Shown here: positions 56,396 to 64,000 of the stretch, one piece after another | Numbering within the stretch: the first letter of the stretch is position 1 | Layout of the letters: each line of letters begins with the position of its first letter | From: Siphonodentalium dalli | Lineage: Eukaryota > Mollusca > Scaphopoda > Gadilida > Siphonodentaliidae | Direction: 5' to 3' | Assembly (NCBI GenBank): GCA_032622095.1 | Contig: CP136064.1 | Coordinates: 131,633,129-131,697,128 of the forward strand | DNA length: 64,000 bases | Made by a program: the position numbers and the translations under genes | The notes under the pieces: generated by a model | Seen by the model: the letters and a program-made list of their open reading frames with translations, nothing else | Databases searched by the model: none | What the model was told of the DNA's origin: nothing

Positions 56396-58443
56396 TTTGA
56401 AATTTTCAAAGGTCGTTTTTCGGAGTTAGACAATAAAAATATTGCCGGTTATGCATTCCGAAGATGTGTGGTAGCATAATCTACTCTGGACAATACATAA
56501 ATTTGCGGATCCATGAGCCCATGGCCAAAAAATTACGAAAAAGCGAACATTTCGCCACCTTGATAAAATTTCGAAAATTTATGACGACTTGACACTCCAA
56601 ATACAACATTTCGCATGCCTGTCATGGGAAAGGCATGTTACATATGTGTTGGGCATACAAATTCCCACATAACTGTTTAAAGGTGTATCACCGAAAGATG
56701 TCGTTAATTGACGCTTGAAGACAATATATACACTTACCGTTTATCCTGTCCACTAGCTGGGCGCCGCCATCTTGAAACGTCCAAACCTAAACGGGTATCC
56801 GACAGTGATATATGGCAACATGCGATGCTATTGTATGATGTATACATGTAGAATGACATGTCCGTGACATTTCTAACATGCGGGAGCTGGAGTATAGTAG
56901 ATATGCAATTACACAAATATTCGCCTCTATCACATTCTGGTGGTTATAATTATTTCACACAGACGTGGGAAATTAATGGACTGTCCAATTATGCAAAAAC
57001 AAAAAAACACACAAAAATTATAACGCAGAACGCTCTCTAAACCACAATCAGAACGGGACCCGTTCCTTCCCCTTGATACGTAATTTCTTTCATTGTGTGA
57101 CTCTGTTCAATGCATATGCCATCTGAAAATATGTGTCCATACGTATTTCAAGCAAGGTGTCCGTGTTGGTGAATTAACGTAACAACAGAAAAATGAGCAA
57201 TTACTTGATTTCATATGTAATCGTTGTTGCAGTATTTCACTGTTCACAAAACACTTTAATACATATGACTATACATGTATAACAACACGTAATAGGCATT
57301 ATCATTTGTGTCAGTGATTGCCAGGTGTCAGTGATTTCTACGTGTAGTTGAATTATTCGACAGGGAAATAACTTCATTGCACGTAGAAACCACCGTCACT
57401 GACATTACATTCCCCAATCCGTGTATATTTCACAAATTCGGATGGCATATTATACTACGCACCTGTCCGACTAAGTCACTTCGACCCTATGTTATCATTT
57501 TAAAAGTATTTCATTGAATACAAAACAGTTCTTACGTTAATACATATCGCACATGTAACTAAATACATGACAATAGATTCGAGGCGTTTGTCAATGCTAA
57601 CATCAAGATGATGTACACGATTTTGGGCATTCCCTTATTGTTATCTGCTCAATGAGTAACGGGATATATGAGTGTTTGTCGGGCGTCAAATATTTATCGT
57701 GCAGTTGAATCATTCCACCCACAAATCACTCCACGGCAAATAAAAACCACCGTCACCGTACAGTAACTGACAAACTTTGCCAGACGAGCGCATCATGTTA
57801 CCATTTATGTCCGTAAATCACAAATCGGCGCTTGTCTGGATTTGAAGGGGCCAAATTCGCATTTGTTGGACGGCGTATTTGACCCATTATGCCATAACAA
57901 TAAAAATTGTCGCCATGTTACGGTGTAAGGAGTACATGTAGTATATTGTGTATATTTATTGGATATATCAAGGGATATACAGTGGGCTTTTATACTCTCC
58001 AAGCCACCAATAAATTCAAGGGTTAGCACAAACTTACCATACTCTGTGTGTTGAATAGGTCGGTATATTATACAAAGGTATGCATTGGATACATTACGGC
58101 CATTGTGCATGCATTTTGTCCGTGCTTGCGTTATGGAGTTATGGCCACTAAACCGACCTATCACATTTGTCGACAGCTGTGGAGTATCGATGGAACGCAT
58201 TGAGGTAGCGGAACGGGACAAATATTGTGATGTAGAGCAATTTAAACTTATCTTCATTTCTACAAAATGGCTGTATATTGACAAATTGGCAAATTCCACA
58301 GAAACTCAAAGGGGTGGGACGGTAAACAAAATCGCGAATCTAGATAACAAACTTGACGAGTGGATGAGATGGGTAGCATCTATGTGCAACATTAGTGCGA
58401 TTTTCTAAGTTTCCGAGCGAACGAGTGTAGAATGTAGTATGGT
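56396..58443. other. No gene recognised
   Basis: Two stretches near 57,320-57,400 and 57,690-57,765 share GTAGTTGAAT.ATTC and AAACCACCGTCAC phrases about 370 bp apart (diverged duplication). A 164-codon minus frame (57,805-58,299) and a 107-codon plus frame (58,085-58,408) overlap; neither shows a known domain. Confidence 0.35.
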
Positions 58444-58495
58444 TTATTATACTATTTCACCGTCATGATCAAGTAATATTATCGGGTATAGGGTT

Positions 58496-59525
58496 CTCTA
58501 TTCCGAAGGTTCATTATTCCGAAGGTTCGCTATTCCGAAGGTTCATTATTCCGAAGGTTCATTATTCCGAAGGTTCGCTATTCCGAAGGTTCGCTATTCC
58601 GAAGGTTTTCTATTCTGGGCGTATTTAACCAGAAATTAATGAAAATTTGCACCCCACCACAAAAAACACACGAGGAATGAAAAATACTATTACCCTAGTA
58701 TTCACATATAGTACATATATACACCCACTTCTAATTCCCAAATTGTTCCAGATGTCCGTTATTGATAGCAAGAAGACAGTATCAGTTTATCGTTTATTAT
58801 GGAAAGTTGAAAACACGATGACTGAAATAAACTACATGCATGTAAGAGATATAGTTTTTCCGAACTGGCTATCAGTATTTGAAAGAAACATCAACATTAA
58901 AGGCCCACTTAATTTTCGAACACACTTATGTTGCATTCTAGGAGCCATAACGGGGGGTATCTTTTTATGATTTAAGCTGTTTTCTATTTCTCTATGGACA
59001 TCTTCTGATACAGACGTTTCAAATGGTGATGAACTATAGTGTTTTAATCATATTTTATGGCATATATTGTTATTAAAACCTGATATCAAGGCACTATAAA
59101 AAAAATAGTCGGTGACTCGAAAATTAGCTAGCCTTTAGCTGGCGTATTCTTGCCTCTAAGATAATTGAGATATAACGTCATACGTGATGACATTAAATCC
59201 TATGGAAACATAGCAATTGTGTGGGCTGCCTGACGTGAATATGTTTTGGTAAATAACGTCATACGTAATAACATTTAATCTCAAGGAAACCCGGGCCGCG
59301 AAGAAAAAAATCGGTCACATTTATTGTTTGAATGTTTTAAGTTATTTCCTTCAGAAAAAGAGTCTTCGTGATAAAGAACCCTCTCAATACTTTAGAATAT
59401 AGAATTAACCTTTAAAATAACAAAAATCTTCGGAATAGCGAACCTTCGGAATAGAGAACCTTCGGAATAGCGAACCTTCGGAATAGTGAACCTTCGGAAT
59501 AGCGAACCTTCGGAATAGAGACATG
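58496..59525. mobile_element. Foldback element with 16-bp tandem-repeat arms
   Basis: The left arm (58,496-58,616) is seven to eight units of ATTCCGAAGGTTCGCT or ...CATT. The right arm (59,427-59,525) is about six units of its inverse (AGCGAACCTTCGGAAT). About 810 bp of AT-rich DNA lies between. Arms made of short tandem units are typical of foldback-type DNA elements. An open frame of 107 codons inside (58,647) has no recognised domain. Outside the arms, TTATTATACT and CGTCATGATCAAGTAA occur directly on both sides (58,444-58,476, 59,563-59,588). Confidence 0.75.
58898..59137. mobile_element. MITE nested in the foldback element
   Basis: The left arm AAAGGCCCACTTAATTTTCG is mirrored by CGAAAATTAGCTAGCCTTT on the right (some mismatches). 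The left arm also occurs at 5,223-5,246. About 240 bp, non-coding. Confidence 0.55.
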
Positions 59526-59839
59526 TTCCCAATATTATCACCAACAAAAGGGTGCGTGATTTTTATTATACTCGTCATGATCAAGTAAATCTGTTACAAC
59601 TGTTACTATTATAAGTAGAGAACTACATCGTGTATCATGCTTTATACACCACCAGGCATGTTTGAGATCACTTCCAGTTCATATACTAGGTCGATACATA
59701 CACAACGTGCATACGTGTAGTCAATAGCATGCATGTGCACGATATTATGTTTTCTTATTCATTTCTTTTAATTATCTAACATATAATTTCCAATTAATAT
59801 AAAGACTGTGTTCATTAAAAATGAACACATTTCTGGCAT
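59526..59839. other. No gene recognised
   Basis: Contains the right-hand direct repeat noted for the foldback element; otherwise unique-looking. Confidence 0.35.
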
Positions 59840-60140
59840 TTCAGAAATTTAAATCCTTGTTGAATTCAAATTGTTCATATGGGGTCATCGGATAAAATAG
59901 TGAGGTTAACCAGGGACATAACTCTTTTTCGCGATAGTAATTATTAGAACGTCTTCATCTCAAAAAACATCATGTATATATATGGTAGTGAAGGTCCGTG
60001 TGTGACTGGGATTTATTCAAATGGGGTCACAAAGTCAATTAGTCCAGAGACGCTTTAGTTCCATAATAATTCTTAAAACATCTTCTCAAGAGCCAGCATG
60101 CCTATTCAGTTTATATTTGGTATTGGGAGTACTTGGGTAA
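59840..60140. repeat. Diverged molluscan-type spacer repeat, second locus
   Basis: TTCATATGGGGTCATCGG, GGGACATAACTCTTTTTCG, TTCAAATGGGGTCAC and AATAATTCTTAAAACATCTT align with 54.14-54.36 kb in the same order. Confidence 0.55.
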
Positions 60141-60312
60141 CTTGGATTCAATATTGAAAATTCAAAACTTGTCCACCATGGAAGGGAGCGTGAGCGACAA
60201 CCCCTTCCAAAACACCCCCATATCGGCGCTACGCGCCTCGGAGTCGCGCAAGAATGAGCGCATCTTTCATCCATCACCCCCATATCATATACCTTCCTAC
60301 CGGCCTGATAAT

Positions 60313-60760
60313 AACAAGAAAATCATAGTCGGAAATGGTAACGCCCTCAAGATCATATTATTTGGCATATGTTGGAGATTTAATTTGTGATTTTGTGTAT
60401 GTGTGTATGGTGTGATTGATGACGAAGCATCTGAAACATTTTTAAAATAGGACTTGCCAAACTAAAGTTATGGCAATTTTGAAATATTTATACACCATGC
60501 GTCACGTATAATATGTGTTCACAAAGGGCGCATATGTTGCAATTGGTTGAAAGGTTCATCGGTAAGAATGCAACACCCATTGCATTTATACACACATAAC
60601 ACATCCATTGACAGTACGCAAATACCGAATTCGTTTTAAATAATATTTAGTACATTACCCCCTGCGAGAAGGACAGATACTTATATACACGCGTAATTAG
60701 CTTATATATAAACACTATATGGCTGGAGTTATATTATTAACGCCCCCGGTGTATACTGTT
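60313..60760 (+). repeat. Dispersed repeat, copy 2
   Basis: AACAAGAAAATCATAGTCGG, AAATGGTAACGCCCTCAAGA, then ACGCAAATACCGAATTCG at about 60,615, as in the 55.7-kb copy. The rest is strongly diverged. Confidence 0.6.
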
Positions 60761-60999
60761 CTACATATTTTAGAAAGCTGTGGTCCGCTGAGCATTTTAT
60801 AAAATGATAATGGGGTTTTCCGGTTATTTTGGGACGCAATAAAGTTGTACTGCGACCCCGAGGCCGGTAAAAGCAGTAGTTGGAATTTCAATTTCGTTTA
60901 TTTATTGTCGTTGATTTTGGTTTGTGATAAGCTATGCCAATTACAAATAGAAGAAATGAAAAATATTATTTGTAAAATGCGTATGTCTGAGTGTAGTCT
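60761..60999. other. No gene recognised
   Basis: A 61-codon frame (60,845) runs into the following tandem duplication; no motif. Confidence 0.35.
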
Positions 61000-61365
61000 G
61001 AGACAGCCGAGTCAGCCACCGGTTCGTTAATTAGGTGCTGATCGGCGTGACAGTTTGCAGTAGGTCCCCTATTTGCCGAGGCATTTGCGAAAATCTCCGA
61101 TTTCTAGGAGTTCCCCTAAAATGGTCGAAATATGTTAATTTTAATAAGGGAACGGGTGCGTATATCTCAATTGATACGTATTTTAAAGAGGTTAGTCGGA
61201 TACAGCTGAATCCGCCACGGTTCGTTAATTGGTGCTGATCGGTGTGACAATTTGCAGTAGGTCCCTATTTGCGGAAGTCCCCGAATTCGCTGATTTCCTC
61301 TAAAATGGTCGAAATATGTTGTACGGGTGCCGTATATGTCAATTGATACGTATTTTAAACAAATA
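61000..61365. repeat. Tandem duplication, 175-198 bp
   Basis: CGGTTCGTTAATT.GGTGCTGATCGG, TTTGCAGTAGGTCC, AAAATGGTCGAAATATGTT and CAATTGATACGTATTTTAAA occur twice in order. Confidence 0.8.
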
Positions 61366-61404
61366 ACGACACGATCATCATAATAGTGGTTTGTTCTATC
61401 AATC

Positions 61405-61465
61405 CTATCATCATCATCATCGTCATGATGATGATGAAGATGATGATGATGATCATCATCGATAA
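61405..61465. repeat. Palindromic CATCAT/ATGATG microsatellite
   Basis: A CATCATCATCATCG run turns into GATGATGATG and back into CATCATC, so the tract is self-complementary. Confidence 0.85.
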
Positions 61466-61639
61466 TGCGGAACAAGGCTTTTCGTCCAATAACATTATTT
61501 GCAATGTTTGTTTACAAATATATGTATCGTCATTCGATATTTACTTGTGAGTCACTTGAACATATTAATAACTAATTCTTGTCGTCGAACTCGTATTTTA
61601 TATAATAGAAGAATGAGTCTATATATATTTTGAATTGAT

Positions 61640-62060
61640 CGAGTGTTGTAGCCTCAACAGCGAAGTCTTGACAGAGAGTTCCAGCTATTTACCACCCTCT
61701 GCGTGAAGACATATTTTCCTATAGCCATGTTAACAATGGGCATCTGTAACTTTTTATTATGTCCTCTTGTTCTTCCTGATGAATGTCTTTCTAATATGTC
61801 ACATGCATTGATATTGTAATGACCATTCAACAGTTTATATACCTCGATTAGATCTCCTCTAAATCTTCGATATTTTAAAGACACCAGATTGAGTCTTATC
61901 ATTCGGTCTCGGTAGCATAGAGCACGAACTAGTTCCGTTGCTTTTCTTTGTATTTCTCTAACACAATGCTTTGATATGTGTGATGTGCGCTCCCTGCAGA
62001 GTTACAGTATTCGATGATAGTCTGACCATGCTTATGTAGAGCGATTAGAAAGTGTCGATG
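61640..62060 (-). pseudogene. LINE-5 (CR1/L2-type) ORF2 C-terminal remnant
   Basis: Minus-strand conceptual translation gives EYCNSAGSAHH, then after a frameshift near 61,965 VREIQRKATELVRAL, LKYRRFRGDLIEVYKLLNG, TRGHNKKL and QRVVNSWNSL. These are the familiar last blocks of CR1/L2-type LINE reverse transcriptases. It lacks the Cys tail of LINEs 1-4 and is clearly a different clade. It is frameshifted and truncated on both sides. Confidence 0.85.
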
Positions 62061-62480
62061 TCCAAGTTCGTGGAAATTCTATTGACTATGCCGACGATTT
62101 GAGAAGCTTGATTGTTTTAGGATATTGTAGGAATGCTAATCTGGCCGTGTCAAATTGAGCTATAGAGATGGGATATCTCGCAGGACAACACATTTCGGGT
62201 TTTCGTGGGGTGTGTATTCGCTGGGTGTCTTATAGTTGCAGCATGTAACTATTATGACCGCGTTAATTGCGTTCGATGTTTAGGTATGAACAATGGCTGG
62301 GCCATGCAAGATTTTATGGCGGGAACACAATTTTTGATCCGCATTTAGAAGCTTTCTGGTTTGGTGAATGAGAAACCTGCAGTAATAAGCCGTAGTTTTT
62401 TGTAATAATTTGAAGGATTAATTGTTTTAACGGAATTCTGAGGCGGTGCATTCATGTAACCAATATATTTTATATTATAC
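62061..62480. other. No recognisable feature
   Basis: Unique-looking spacer; may include further decayed LINE-5 sequence that I cannot align. Confidence 0.3.
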
Positions 62481-63074
62481 TCTATTATATATTTTGGAAG
62501 ATCTGTGTGTGTATCTGTGTGTGTGTGTGTTCGCGATGAACTCGAAAACGGCCGACCCGATTTCGATGAAACTTCGTATGTGAGGATACTATCGGTCGGG
62601 AAGTGGCATAGGCATATTAATTTTCAGATCCGAGGTCAACTTTTCACGTGCCGAGGTCAAATCTGTTTTTACGCCGTTTTGCGCTAATATATTTCAGTTC
62701 GGTGCTCACAAATCGATTCGATATAGCGCGAATAATAAATTGCCAGTCATATAATTTGCACGGTTAGAATCTGTGGCGCTTCATCTTTCAAATGATGTAT
62801 CACACGCATGTGTACGTTTAAAGTTTCTACCTTAATTATCGGGAAGAACGCAGGACCATGCTTCGCTCATCGAAAAACATTCAGTAAATATATTACGCCG
62901 TCAACAGATCGTGACGTGATCGCGTTTAACTCTTAACCGGCCGATGTCGCGTTAACTAATCACCGGCCGAGGTATCCGCAAATGACATTGGGCTATGTAT
63001 CTCGGAAACGGGTGGAGCTATCGACTTGAAATTTGGTTTTTGAATAGCCCGGACGAAGTCGGGTCACCTTCTAG
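62481..63074 (+). mobile_element. Solo family C Helitron
   Basis: 5' TCTATTATATATTTTGGAAG, GT tract, GATGAACTCGAAAACGGCC, a middle part shared with the nested copy (TACGCCGTTTTGCGCTAATA), one module start (CTCGGAAACGGGTGGAGC) and the hairpin CCCGGACGAAGTCGGG, TCACCTT, CTAG, followed by T. 594 bp, non-coding. The base before TC is C rather than the expected A. Confidence 0.88.
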
Positions 63075-63078
63075 TTTA

Positions 63079-63140
63079 TATATATGGCTAATAATATGAT
63101 CTTGAGGGCGTTACCATTTCTGACTATGGTTTTCTTGTAA
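63079..63140 (-). repeat. Dispersed repeat, head only, inverted
   Basis: The reverse complement reads AACAAGAAAACCATAGTCAG and AAATGGTAACGCCCTCAAGA, matching the first 60 bp of the 55.7- and 60.3-kb copies. It begins four bases after the solo Helitron ends. Confidence 0.75.
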
Positions 63141-64000
63141 CAACATGCCTCTGTGTCATCGTCGAATACGAGGACGAGAATATACATTATTAGAATATAA
63201 TTATGCAAAGCGCTCATTTGACACAGCGAAGGAAGAGAAGAAACTGCATGCGTGGCACGCACGCGGCACCCCTGTGTCCAGTCATATGAACCGTACCATA
63301 TTCATTCACATCAGAGACGTACAGCCCGGATGATGCCGATGAAAAACATTTATGCAATCATTATTTGCTTTGTGCATTTACATATACTATACACATTCAT
63401 GTATCACTCAGTATATCCAGTTTATAATTGAAGTATTTTTTTCTGGAATTAAATACGAGATGTAGACGACGCGAATCTCTTTATATCCAGCCAGCCGATA
63501 CGGACGCTCGTCTCTTTCACGCAAATGGCATTTGTTTGTAATTCTCTGGGGAAATCTTATTCTTCAAACAAAATGTGGTAATCCAATGTTTGACCAAAGG
63601 ATACGAATTAGAAACATTGGATTCTATAGTGTAGTTTCCGCAGACAAATATAGTTATTCCACCAATCTCCAAGACTAATCATTTTTGAATTACCAAGTCT
63701 ATTGTCGTGCTCGGGCTGTATAATAGCTGAATGTCGCGCGCTAAATGGGTAAACAAAAATCCACTATATACTGCGTGTAGACATGTAAATTGTATGTCAT
63801 TCCCCTGAAACAAGTCATATAGCACTAAATGCGCCTAATTAATAGTAATTATAAGACGAGGTTCTTTCCTCCTGATTTGCTGAATGTATAGGTGAGATCG
63901 CTTACTTGCGGTCAATCAGCCATTGGTCACCCGGAGGCCACAGTTGGGAAGTAGCATCTATGGAACCTTTATTTTGTCCTATATAATTACCCTTTGTCTA
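63141..64000. other. No gene recognised
   Basis: A 62-codon frame (63,145) has a charged, His-rich middle but no known motif. The rest is AT-rich. Confidence 0.35.

Noticed and set aside
57805-58299. 164-codon minus-strand frame, longest outside transposable elements
   Set aside because: No domain, and an overlapping 107-codon frame on the other strand. Length is possible by chance in 64 kb. Protein search would be needed.
58496-58616. CRISPR-like regular repeats
   Set aside because: 16-bp units abut without spacers and are mirrored at 59.43 kb; this is an inverted-repeat arm in a eukaryotic sequence.

Overview
The window looks like repeat-rich, AT-rich nuclear DNA from an animal, most likely a mollusc or another lophotrochozoan. 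Three things suggest this: several 5'-truncated non-LTR retrotransposons (LINEs) of the Jockey/CR1 kind; diverged spacer repeats containing phrases such as 'accaaatttggttgaaatc', 'catatttggcatgaagggtcc' and a CGGACGGACGG run, which I associate with molluscan genomes; and dense terminal-hairpin elements of Helitron type. No bacterial operons, rRNA or functional tRNA genes are visible, and no host gene can be assigned with confidence. One short open frame near 53.4-53.7 kb is the only candidate host exon. Taxonomy is an inference.

Layout. 1-8.3 kb: low-complexity DNA, hairpin and tandem repeats, one Helitron 3' end at 3,811, and a 508-bp tandem repeat (7.56-8.30 kb). 8.3-12.05 kb: two different 5'-truncated LINEs in opposite orientation, inserted 15 bp apart in that repeat; the right one carries a 327-bp hairpin element inside its reverse transcriptase frame. 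12.05-18.1 kb: the rest of the 508-bp repeat, a 1.2-kb insertion, a Helitron fragment, a TTAA-flanked element, a palindrome cluster, a TA-flanked hairpin pair and a 178-bp tandem repeat.

18,146-36,894 is the most striking part: 18 non-autonomous Helitron-like units of two main families (A and B) head to tail. Each ends in a GC-rich hairpin plus CTAG, and the next starts (TC)TA...TATATATTTTGA with no base between. One unit carries a 2.0-kb copy of the LINE locus at 11.04-13.05 kb. Another contains a third family (C) inserted in reverse at an exact A|T site, for which intact empty sites exist in the same array. Other units are A/B chimeras that show loss or bypass of a 3' terminus. A second, four-unit array lies at 42.6-45.3 kb.

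37-64 kb: the longest LINE reverse transcriptase frame (38.4-41.0 kb, minus), a probable SINE-like repeat with an inverted second copy, several hairpin transposons, a foldback element whose arms are 16-bp tandem repeats (58.5-59.5 kb), degenerate LINE fragments (55.5 and 61.7 kb) and a solo family C Helitron (62.5-63.1 kb).

How the parts relate. The LINEs would supply only reverse transcriptase; none here keeps an endonuclease. The Helitron-like units encode nothing and would depend on an autonomous Helitron (Rep/helicase) elsewhere. Families A, B and C share the 5' motif and CTAG end and exchange a 122-bp internal module, so they probably use one transposase. Three LINE families share a 3'-UTR hairpin with compensating stem changes and an invariant AGGAAGAC loop, a good candidate for the structure their reverse transcriptase recognises.
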